A stretch of DNA of 64,000 bases from Algisphaera agarilytica (GTDB taxonomy: Bacteria; Planctomycetota; Phycisphaerae; Phycisphaerales; Phycisphaeraceae): the NCBI RefSeq assembly GCF_014207595.1, contig NZ_JACHGY010000001.1, positions 248,001 to 312,000 of the forward strand, written 5' to 3'. This document shows, in pieces, positions 17,759 through 24,533 of the stretch. The position numbers and the translations under genes are program-made. How positions within the stretch are numbered: position 1 is the stretch's first letter; the number at the start of each line of letters is the position of its first letter. The notes beneath the pieces were generated by a model that saw only the letters and a program-made list of their open reading frames with translations, was not told the origin of the DNA and did no database searches.

Positions 17759-19588
17759 ATGTTGCCTATGTCACTGCTTGCGGCCGGACCGCTCGAAGTA
17801 TCGGAAATCACCCGCCTGCTTCTGGCGATGGCGGTGCTGCTGGGGCTCGCTCGGTTCATGGGCGAACTCGCCCGGCAGTTCGGACAACCCACCGTGCTCG
17901 GCGAGATCCTCGCGGGCATCCTCCTCGGGCAGACCGTCTTCGGCGCGATCATGCCGGGCAGCTACGAGTGGCTTTTCCCGAGCAACCCCGAGAGCGCGAT
18001 CGCGGTGGCCGAGGAAGGCTTTATCGTGATGTCCGCCACGCTGCTGCTGCTCGTGGTCGGGCTCGAGGTCGACCTTTCGACCGTGTGGCGGCAGGGCAAG
18101 GCGATGGTGCTGGTCTCGGCCTTCGGCATCGTGATCCCGATGGGGATCGGCTCGTCGCTGGGGTGGTTTGCGCCCGACATACTGGGCGGTGTTGAAGACA
18201 ACATGAAGGTGCCGTTCGCGATCTTCGTGGGGATCGCGCTATCGATTACCGCCCTGCCCGTGATCGCGAAAATCCTGATGGACCTGAACCTGGCCAAGTC
18301 GGACATGGGCATGCTGGTGATCAGCTCGGCGATGCTCAACGACCTGGTCGGCTGGATCGGGTTTGCGGTGGTGCTGGCGCTCCTTCCCGCGGCCGCCCCT
18401 GAGGTCGTCGAGGGCGTGGTCCATGCTGCGGAGCACGCGGTCGAGGCCACCGGCGGGGGCGACGTGGCCATCACCATCGTGCTGACGCTGCTATTCCTGG
18501 CGTTCATGCTGACCGTGGGACGTTTCCTCGCCCACAAAGCGATGCCCTACATCCAGTCGCGGTGGAGCTACCCCGGCGGCGTGTTGGGCTTCGTGTTTGT
18601 GATCGCCCTGCTGTGTGCGGCGTTGACCGAGCACCTGGGCATCCACTCGATCTTCGGGGCGTTCATCGCCGGCGTCGCCATCGGCGACTCGCACCACCTG
18701 CGCGAACGCACCCGCGACACGATCCACCAATTTGTGACCAACATCTTCGCCCCGATCTTCTTTGCGTCCATCGGACTGCGGATCAACTTCGTGCAGGCCT
18801 TCGACCCCGCCGCGGTGTTCCTGGTGTTCACCGTGGCGATGATCGGCAAGGTCGGCGGCTGCTACTTCGGGGCCAAGATCGCGGGCCTCTCGAAACGCGA
18901 GTCGTGGGGCGTGGGCTTCGGCATGGCGGCGCAGGGCGCAGTCGGCATCATCCTCGGCACCCTCGCTCAGCAGGCCGGGCTGATCTCCGAAGAACTGCTG
19001 GTCGCCATCGTCATCATGGCGCTCGGCACCTCGCTCATCGCCGGGCCCGCGATGCAGAAGGTCCTGCAACTCAAAACTCAGAAGCAGCTCCACACCGTAC
19101 TCAGCGACAAGCACATCATCATCGACAGCCCCGCCAAGACGATCCACGCGGTGCTGGGCGAACTGTCCAAACGAGCGGCGGAGGTCACGGCGATCACCGA
19201 CGACAAGCTCATCTTCCGCGAGGTCTGGTCACGCGAGCAGGTCATGCATACCGCCCTGCCCAACGGCCTTGCGGTGCCGCACGCCCGCCTGCCCGAGCTG
19301 GGCAAGCCCCACGTGTTCATCGCCCGCAGCCGGGACGGCATCGACTTCGACGCGGCCGACGGCCAACTCTCCCGACTGATCTGCCTGATCCTCACCCCCA
19401 CCGAGCAGCCCGACACGCAGATCGAGATGCTGGCGTTGATCGCCAAGGCGTTCGAGTCGGCGGACGTCCGCGCCCGGTGCATGGCCGCGAAGAGCCCCGC
19501 AGAGTTCCGTGCGGTGTTGAACCAAGCGGCGAGCGACGCCGGGGCCGACCTCACGCCGCACGACTCGGCGACGTTGGGGATGGAGTGA
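17759..19588 (+). CDS. CPA2 cation:proton antiporter fused to a PTS EIIA domain (second paralogue)
   Basis: A 609-residue paralogue of the protein at 13440. The antiporter domain spans ~10-430 (GQPTVLGEILAGILLGQTVF, LLVVGLEVDLSTVW, GIHSIFGAFIAGVAIGDSHH) and the EIIA domain ~455-590, with the phospho-histidine motif GLAVPHAR (H508). It lacks the ~50-residue extracytoplasmic insertion after the first helices found in the other copy. Where the first copy has SARGAMEIILGQ this one has MAAQGAVGIILGT, so ion selectivity may differ. An ATG nine bases further in (17768) is an alternative start. Last gene of the cluster; a palindromic repeat follows within 3 bp of its stop. Confidence 0.9.
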   Translation: MLPMSLLAAGPLEVSEITRLLLAMAVLLGLARFMGELARQFGQPTVLGEILAGILLGQTVFGAIMPGSYEWLFPSNPESAIAVAEEGFIVMSATLLLLVVGLEVDLSTVWRQGKAMVLVSAFGIVIPMGIGSSLGWFAPDILGGVEDNMKVPFAIFVGIALSITALPVIAKILMDLNLAKSDMGMLVISSAMLNDLVGWIGFAVVLALLPAAAPEVVEGVVHAAEHAVEATGGGDVAITIVLTLLFLAFMLTVGRFLAHKAMPYIQSRWSYPGGVLGFVFVIALLCAALTEHLGIHSIFGAFIAGVAIGDSHHLRERTRDTIHQFVTNIFAPIFFASIGLRINFVQAFDPAAVFLVFTVAMIGKVGGCYFGAKIAGLSKRESWGVGFGMAAQGAVGIILGTLAQQAGLISEELLVAIVIMALGTSLIAGPAMQKVLQLKTQKQLHTVLSDKHIIIDSPAKTIHAVLGELSKRAAEVTAITDDKLIFREVWSREQVMHTALPNGLAVPHARLPELGKPHVFIARSRDGIDFDAADGQLSRLICLILTPTEQPDTQIEMLALIAKAFESADVRARCMAAKSPAEFRAVLNQAASDAGADLTPHDSATLGME

Positions 19589-19590
19589 GG

Positions 19591-19691
19591 TTTAGGCGCT
19601 AGGCGCTCGGGATTAGGCGCTAGGAAATGATGGCGAGCGAAGAACGCTACCCGCGATTTCCTAGCGCCTAACGCCTAATCCCTAGCGCCTA
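19591..19691. repeat. palindromic element built from TTAGGCGCTAGG units
   Basis: ATTAGGCGCTAGGAAAT at 19612-19628 is complementary at 16 of 17 positions to 19656-19672, and TAGGCGCTAGG at 19593-19603 pairs exactly with 19681-19691. The element is thus both internally repetitive and inverted. It fills the space between two convergent genes and may end transcription of both, but lacks a T-tract. Confidence 0.75.
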
Positions 19692-19694
19692 CCC

Positions 19695-19949
19695 TCACCC
19701 CGCCTCGAAGAACCGGTTGTTGGTGCCGCCCGGGCCGATCATCGCCTTGACCGGGGACCCGCACTTGGGGCAGCGGCCTTCGTAGGCGTCGCCCCGGCGG
19801 TTGCGGTACACCCGGCTATAGACCGAGCAGCAGCGCCACTTCACCGACAGCCACGGCCGGTTCTGGAATGAGGGCGGCGTCGAGCTGGCCTGGGGCTCGG
19901 TTTTGAGCCCGTCGATCTCCACGATGAAATCCGGCGAATCGCGATTCAT
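19695..19949 (-). CDS. small zinc-ribbon protein
   Basis: An 84-residue protein with a Cys-Cys pair (KWRCCSVYSRVYRNR) followed 17 residues later by a CPKC knuckle and a Gly-rich end (GPGGTNNRFFEAG), consistent with one zinc ribbon. I recall similar short proteins in planctomycetes, but the function is unknown. The N-terminal ~35 residues are low-complexity. It is a single minus-strand gene, convergent with the antiporter cluster and divergent from the PilZ gene. Confidence 0.6.
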   Translation of the reverse strand: MNRDSPDFIVEIDGLKTEPQASSTPPSFQNRPWLSVKWRCCSVYSRVYRNRRGDAYEGRCPKCGSPVKAMIGPGGTNNRFFEAG

Positions 19950-20116
19950 ACCTCACTTTTTCGGCGAACCACCCGGCCGAGCGCAAGTTAATCCAGAAAA
20001 AATATCTCCGAAATCCCGCCTTTGCCCTTCACTCCCCCGATCGTCCTGCCGATGGGGCCAAAACAGGGCAATAACCTCGCCTCCGTGGGCAGATTTATTT
20101 GAAAGGCAGGCATCCG

Positions 20117-20572
20117 GTGGGATTACCCAAGACCTCAATCAGCACCCCCAAAGAGTCCATCCGCTTGTCGGATGCCGCTTGGAACAGCATCGTCGAAAAG
20201 CTCAACGAGCACGGCTCCCGTGCCCTGTCTCAAGTCGATCCCAACCAGGGCATCCACGACCGCAGACGCTTCACCATCGTGAGCCGCTGCGTGATCCGAC
20301 TCAAACGAGACGGCAACCCCGCCTCGATCTTGCAGGTGCGTACCCGCAACCTCTCGCAAGGCGGGTTGGCCTTCTTCGGCGGCAACTACGTCTTCCCCGA
20401 AACGCCCTGCCACCTAGCGCTCATGGACCGCGAAGGCAACGGCCAACTGATCTCCGGCAGGGTGCGTTGGTGCCGACACATCGACGGCAACCTCCACGAG
20501 TGCGGCGTGGAGTTCGATGAACGGATCGACGTCGAGCAGTTCCTCGATCCCGAAGTTACACCCTGCGATTAA
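20117..20572 (+). CDS. PilZ-domain protein
   Basis: About 151 residues. Residues ~50-145 match a PilZ c-di-GMP-binding domain: the Arg-rich entry DRRRFTIVSR (RxxxR-like) and NLSQGGLAFF in place of the usual D/NxSxxG, followed by beta-barrel-like strands and GRVRWCRHIDGNLHECGVEF. The GTG at 20117 is preferred because AAAGGCAGG lies six bases before it; a TTG at 20099 would add six residues. The N-terminal 50 residues (LSDAAWNSIVEKLNEHG) are helical and may be a partner-binding segment. Its stop overlaps the nadD stop on the other strand by four bases. It may read the c-di-GMP made by the cyclase at 10855. Confidence 0.75.
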   Translation: MGLPKTSISTPKESIRLSDAAWNSIVEKLNEHGSRALSQVDPNQGIHDRRRFTIVSRCVIRLKRDGNPASILQVRTRNLSQGGLAFFGGNYVFPETPCHLALMDREGNGQLISGRVRWCRHIDGNLHECGVEFDERIDVEQFLDPEVTPCD

Positions 20573-21192
20573 TCTTGATACAGCCCGTGTTCCTGGATGT
20601 AGTCGGCAACGCCGGGATGCACCCAGCCGTCTAAAGACTGTCCCGCCGCGACGCGTTCGCGCACCGCAGTCGAGCTGACGTCGGTGATGGGCACCTCGAC
20701 GACACGCTGCCGCCAATCCTCGGGCAGGTCGCGCGGCGTCTCGGGCGGCCGCATCATCACCACGGGCTCGGCCAACTCGATCACCCGCTCCCACTGGTAC
20801 CACTTCTCGAAGATCGCCACCTGGTCCGTCCCGATGAGCAGCCGCATCTCGGCGTCGGGGTGGAGGCGTTGCTTGAGCGCTTCGAGGGTGTCCACGGTGT
20901 AGCTCGGCCGACCGTCCGCGACACGGTCCAGCTCGTCGGTCAGCACTAAGATATGGGGTTCTTCCGCCAACGCTAGCCGCAGCATCGCCAAGCGGTGGGC
21001 GGGGTCGGTCTGTTGCTTGTCGAGCTTGTGCGGGGCTTTGCCCGCGGGGATGTAGGCCACCACGTCCGCACCGATCGCTGAGGCCACCCGTCGCGGCAGG
21101 TCCACGTGGGCCACGTGCGGCGGGTCGAAGCTGCCACCGAAGATCAGCAGGCGGCGATAGGGCGTGAGATCGGGAGACGCGGATTCGGGCAT
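20569..21192 (-). CDS. nadD: nicotinate-nucleotide adenylyltransferase
   Basis: A 207-residue enzyme that joins nicotinate mononucleotide and ATP to form deamido-NAD in NAD biosynthesis. Seen: GGSFDPPHVAH (nucleotidyltransferase HxxH-type motif near residue 18), PAGKAPHK, RLAMLRLAL, GTDQVAIFEKWYQW and the closing SSTAVRERV motif. The length fits the family. The ATG at 21192 is chosen by the NadD N-terminus; sequence upstream in frame is antisense to the next gene. It stands alone on the minus strand, divergent by 42 bp from the gene at 21235. Confidence 0.92.
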   Translation of the reverse strand: MPESASPDLTPYRRLLIFGGSFDPPHVAHVDLPRRVASAIGADVVAYIPAGKAPHKLDKQQTDPAHRLAMLRLALAEEPHILVLTDELDRVADGRPSYTVDTLEALKQRLHPDAEMRLLIGTDQVAIFEKWYQWERVIELAEPVVMMRPPETPRDLPEDWRQRVVEVPITDVSSTAVRERVAAGQSLDGWVHPGVADYIQEHGLYQD

Positions 21193-21234
21193 CACGAAAT
21201 GGTAACGGCTGCGAGCCCACCGTATCATGCACCG

Positions 21235-21837
21235 ATGCAAGTCATCCTCGATGAACAGACGGTCGAACTCGACGGGCCCAGCCTGGGCGAGCTGCTGCAC
21301 GCGGCCCGCAAGCGGCTGGCTGACGGCGGCCGGGTCGTGGTCGAGATCGCGGTGGACGGCCACAAACTCGACGACAAGCAGATCACTGATCGCCAGGGCG
21401 AAGACGTGAGTGCGATGTCGGTCGCCTTCACCTCGGCCGACCCCAAGGCTCTGGCGGTCGAAACGCTGGAACAGGTGCGCAGCCGACTCACCGACGCCGA
21501 GGAAGACCAGAAGGAAGCCGCCGACCTGCTCCAACGCGATCAGAAGCAGAACGCGTTGCAAAAAGTCGGCTCGTCGATCGAGGCCTGGCTCCAGGTCCAA
21601 CAAGCCGTCCTACAGTCCACTGTGTTGCTGGGCATCAACCTGGACGACCTCTCGGTCGACGGCGAGCCCGCCCACGCCCTGACGACCCAGGCCGTCGAAC
21701 GGCTCAACGACGTCAAGGAATTCATCCAGGCCGACGACACCGTCGCCCTGGCCGACTCGCTCGAATACGAGTGGCCCGAAACCACCGCCAAGTGGCACAC
21801 GCTGATTGATGAACTGATCAAAGCCATCACCGCCTGA
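21235..21837 (+). CDS. hypothetical protein upstream of nuoC
   Basis: A 200-residue, acidic, probably all-helical cytoplasmic protein that I do not recognise. Residues 1-65 look like a small alpha/beta domain (MQVILDEQTVELDGPSLGEL); residues ~70-195 are rich in Gln, Glu and Ala with heptad-like spacing (LTDAEEDQKEAADLLQRDQ), suggesting a helical bundle. Its stop is 12 bp before nuoC, so the pair is probably one transcript. Confidence 0.6.
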   Translation: MQVILDEQTVELDGPSLGELLHAARKRLADGGRVVVEIAVDGHKLDDKQITDRQGEDVSAMSVAFTSADPKALAVETLEQVRSRLTDAEEDQKEAADLLQRDQKQNALQKVGSSIEAWLQVQQAVLQSTVLLGINLDDLSVDGEPAHALTTQAVERLNDVKEFIQADDTVALADSLEYEWPETTAKWHTLIDELIKAITA

Positions 21838-21849
21838 ACCCGCACAACC

Positions 21850-22422
21850 ATGCCTACCCTCGACCACCCCACCCTCGAATTCATCAAGGCCGACTTCACC
21901 CAGGACGGCAAGCGCCAACTCTTCGCCACCGAGTTCCGCGGCCTGACCACGATCGTCGTTGGCAAGGACGACCTGCACGACCTGCTGGCGTTCCTCAAGA
22001 CCGACGAGCGTTGCCAGTACGACTTCCTCAGCGACATCGCGGGCATCGACTACCTCAACTACCCCCGCAACAAGGACGACCAGGCCCCCGCCGGACGTTT
22101 CGCGGTGGTGTACAACCTCGAGTCGACCACGAACAACACCCGGCTGATCATCAAGGTGTTGCTCGATCCGACGCTCGACACCAAGGGCATCGAAGACGAC
22201 CCCGCGCTGCACCTGCCGACCTGCACCGACCTCTGGGCCGGGGCCGAGTGGCTTGAGCGTGAGGTGTTCGACATGCTGGGCATCCGTTTCGACGGCCACC
22301 CCGACCTCCGCCGCATCCTCACCTGGGAAAGCTACCCCGCCCACCCCCACCGCAAGGACTACCCCGTGCGTGGACGCGGCGAGCGCGAGGACTACCGCGT
22401 GGTGGAGCGCGACGACGCATGA
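21850..22422 (+). CDS. nuoC: NADH-quinone oxidoreductase subunit C (isolated)
   Basis: A 190-residue homologue of the complex I 30-kDa subunit, which sits in the hydrophilic arm near the quinone site. Seen: YDFLSDIAGIDYLNYP near residue 57, then the family signature WLEREVFDMLGIRFDGHPDLRRIL and the C-terminal HPHRKDYPVRG. Usually nuoC is next to nuoB and nuoD; here it follows a hypothetical gene and is followed by a palindromic repeat and a convergent exbB-like gene. It is a full-length gene, so probably functional with partners encoded elsewhere. Confidence 0.9.
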   Translation: MPTLDHPTLEFIKADFTQDGKRQLFATEFRGLTTIVVGKDDLHDLLAFLKTDERCQYDFLSDIAGIDYLNYPRNKDDQAPAGRFAVVYNLESTTNNTRLIIKVLLDPTLDTKGIEDDPALHLPTCTDLWAGAEWLEREVFDMLGIRFDGHPDLRRILTWESYPAHPHRKDYPVRGRGEREDYRVVERDDA

Positions 22423-22429
22423 TGTTTTT

Positions 22430-22527
22430 ATCCACAGATTTGCAGGATTAATATGATGACAAGGCAAGAAGTAGCCACTTGCTACTCTCGTCTTTATCCA
22501 TCATCTTCATCGTGTAATTCTGTGGAT
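22430..22527. repeat. inverted repeat, 'CCACAGAT' family, copy 2
   Basis: Arms 22430-22459 and 22498-22527 are complementary at 24 of 30 positions, and a small AGTAGC/GCTACT hairpin lies between them. The ATCCACAGA end and GATGATG-like inner end resemble the element at 9305-9469. It begins 8 bp after the nuoC stop, between convergent genes. Confidence 0.7.
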
Positions 22528-22552
22528 CAACACTGCCTTGTCGGCTTCTTAC

Positions 22553-23179
22553 TCACACAGATTCTTTCGTTAGCGCCGATGCCACCAACGACTCGAGCCG
22601 CGACAGCGTCCGATCGACCTGGGCCCGGATCAGGTTGTAAGGCAACAGCGTGATCAACGCGACCACCAACCCCGCGGCCGTTGTGATCAGCGCCTCGGCA
22701 ATCCCGCGGCCCACGAGCGAAGGGTCGCGGGTGGTGGACTGTTCGCCCAGGACTTCGAAGCTGTCAATGATGCCCAGCACCGTGCCGAGGATGCCCAGCA
22801 TCGGGGCGGCGGTGATGATCGTCGAAAGGATCGGCAGGAAACGTTCGAGTCGGCGGCGCTGGGCCTCGAGCGCATCGGTCGCGGCGGCCTCGGTGACTTT
22901 CTCATCGAGCAAGCGTCGCACGGTGTCGCCGTAGACGCTGGCGTCGGTGTCGGCGAGTTGCTTGGCGCCGTCTTGGTCGCCGGCCCGGAGGCGTTTGCCC
23001 ATCGTCTGCACCCGGTCCAGCCGGCCCGGGGCGTTGGTCCGCAGGAAGAACGCCCCGCGTTCGAGCAGCAACGCCACCGCCAGCACGCTCAGCGCCAGGA
23101 TCGGCCACATTACCACGCCGCCCCGATCGATCAGGTCGGCCGCTCCGGCCCAGATTGCGATGGTCTGCACTTCAAACAT
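22553..23179 (-). CDS. MotA/TolQ/ExbB proton-channel family protein
   Basis: A 208-residue inner-membrane protein. It has one membrane helix at ~22-42 (VVMWPILALSVLAVALLLE) and two more at ~118-140 and ~165-188 (TIITAAPMLGILGTVLGIID; GIAEALITTAAGLVVALITL), the latter pair carrying the family's conserved small and Thr residues. ExbB/TolQ proteins form a proton channel that powers TonB- or Tol-type work across the envelope. The usual ExbD/TolR partner is not adjacent: the divergent neighbour at 23302 has a single C-terminal helix and is not ExbD-like. Confidence 0.82.
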   Translation of the reverse strand: MFEVQTIAIWAGAADLIDRGGVVMWPILALSVLAVALLLERGAFFLRTNAPGRLDRVQTMGKRLRAGDQDGAKQLADTDASVYGDTVRRLLDEKVTEAAATDALEAQRRRLERFLPILSTIITAAPMLGILGTVLGIIDSFEVLGEQSTTRDPSLVGRGIAEALITTAAGLVVALITLLPYNLIRAQVDRTLSRLESLVASALTKESV

Positions 23180-23301
23180 CCGCTCAGGATAACAGAGTCG
23201 GCCCGTCGATTAATCCCGCCGATCACTCGGCTTGCGTTAGAATGCAGCTATTCATGATCCGTTCTCCGTTCCGCACCGCCTGATACCCGCGAGACCCACC
23301 C

Positions 23302-23706
23302 ATGGCCGAAGAACCCGACACCTACGAACTGGTTGACCCCGACGACGACCCGCAGCCGTCAGCCGAGGAGGCGGCCCCGGCCAAGCCGCCCAAGCCCATC
23401 ACCCCCGAGCCCGAAACGTTCGACCTGGAAGAGCCGGAATTCAACGACCCGCGGGCCAAGAACACCGCGTCGCGTCCGCCCAAGCCGCCGGTGAACCCCA
23501 CGCCGGACGTCGAGGACGATCAGCCCGAAGAACCGGTTGCCGTCAGCCCCGCCCGCGCCCAGGCCAACCGTGAAGAGCAGCGCATCCGCGCTGCCCAGGA
23601 GCAGGCCGAAACGGATGCCCGCAAAAAGAAAATGATCTTCCTTGTCGTCGGCTCGATCGTCGGTTTGGTGATCGCCGGATTGATCGTCATGAAGATTCTG
23701 GGCTGA
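23302..23706 (+). CDS. small tail-anchored acidic protein, function unknown
   Basis: A 134-residue protein. Residues 1-85 are acidic and proline-rich (YELVDPDDDPQPSAEEAAP) and likely disordered. Residues ~85-108 form a charged helix (ANREEQRIRAAQEQAETDA), followed by KKK and a single membrane helix at ~112-132 (IFLVVGSIVGLVIAGLIVM) that ends the protein. The bulk would face the cytoplasm. Divergent from the ExbB-like gene by 122 bp and followed by a strong bidirectional terminator. No family recognised. Confidence 0.6.
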   Translation: MAEEPDTYELVDPDDDPQPSAEEAAPAKPPKPITPEPETFDLEEPEFNDPRAKNTASRPPKPPVNPTPDVEDDQPEEPVAVSPARAQANREEQRIRAAQEQAETDARKKKMIFLVVGSIVGLVIAGLIVMKILG

Positions 23707-23738
23707 GCCTGTTTCGGCTCCGACAACTCCGCAAAGTA

Positions 23739-23769
23739 AAAACGGCCCGACGCAAAGTCGGGCCGTTTT
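23739..23769. terminator. bidirectional intrinsic terminator
   Basis: A perfect 13-bp stem, AAAACGGCCCGAC-type arm at 23739-23751 paired with 23757-23769, around the loop GCAAA. The T-run at the 3' side and the A-run at the 5' side let it work on both strands. It sits between the convergent genes at 23302 and 23803. Confidence 0.88.
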
Positions 23770-23802
23770 ACATGGTGTTCAGCTCTATGCGGTCGGGACT
23801 AC

Positions 23803-24441
23803 TCAGTCCGTCTCGAGGTCGTCGGCATTGACCACACGCACCGTGGTCATCTGGTCGCCCTTGCGGATCGCGTCGACAACGTTCTGGCCCTGAATCACCC
23901 GGCCGAACACGGCGTGTTTGCCGTTGAGGTGGGGCGTGGCGCGGTGGGTGATGAAGAACTGGCTGCCGTTGGTGTTTTTGCCGGCGTTGGCCATGCTCAG
24001 GATGCCCGGGCCGTCGTGCTTGAGGTCGAGGGCGGATTGTTCGTCGTCCCATTTGTAGCCCGGGCCGCCGCGGCCGGTGCCCGTGGGGTCGCCGCCCTGG
24101 ATCATGAAGTCGGGGATGACGCGGTGGAAGGTGATGCCGTCGTAGAACTCGGCATCGGCGAGGTTCTTGAAGTTGGCGACGGTCAACGGCGCGTCGTCGG
24201 TGTAGAGCTCGAGGATGATCCGGCCCTTGGTGGTTTCGAACACGGCGTAGAGGGCCTGGCCCTTGACCGCCTCGGCGTCTTCCTGGGTGGGCGGGCCGGC
24301 CTTGAACGCCTCGGCCGAGGGCCGCTCGCGATCGGCGGCCGCTTCGCCGGCGAGGCCGGGGTGGGCGAGCGTGCTCTGCATCGAGATGAACAGCAGCAGG
24401 CTCAGGACCGCGAGGGTGAGTAACAAACGTGGCAACATCAA
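23803..24441 (-). CDS. secreted cyclophilin-type peptidyl-prolyl isomerase
   Basis: A 212-residue protein. Residues 1-26 form a signal peptide ([22 protein letters not shown]), so it acts outside the cytoplasm, assisting folding of exported proteins by proline isomerisation. The cyclophilin fold spans ~65-208 and shows the catalytic-site stretches [19 protein letters not shown] (active-site Arg in HRV), GSQFFIT and [12 protein letters not shown]; His replaces the Trp of human CypA, as is common in bacteria. A second Met at residue 2 is an equally possible start. Divergent from polA. Confidence 0.9.
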   Translation of the reverse strand: MMLPRLLLTLAVLSLLLFISMQSTLAHPGLAGEAAADRERPSAEAFKAGPPTQEDAEAVKGQALYAVFETTKGRIILELYTDDAPLTVANFKNLADAEFYDGITFHRVIPDFMIQGGDPTGTGRGGPGYKWDDEQSALDLKHDGPGILSMANAGKNTNGSQFFITHRATPHLNGKHAVFGRVIQGQNVVDAIRKGDQMTTVRVVNADDLETD

Positions 24442-24491
24442 ACAACTCCGTGTAGTGATACCGAGAAACGAATCGCGTTCACCAGAACGCT

Positions 24492-24513
24492 CGGGCGGCC
24501 TCCATGCCGCCCG
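24492..24513. promoter_or_regulatory. perfect 8-bp GC-rich hairpin upstream of polA
   Basis: CGGGCGGC at 24492-24499 pairs exactly with GCCGCCCG at 24506-24513, loop CTCCAT. It lies 20 bp before the polA ATG in the divergent ppi/polA spacer and could form in the polA leader. The role is unknown; it may be a short member of the palindrome collection seen throughout the window. Confidence 0.35.
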
Positions 24514-24533
24514 CGATGGTTACAATCGGCCCG

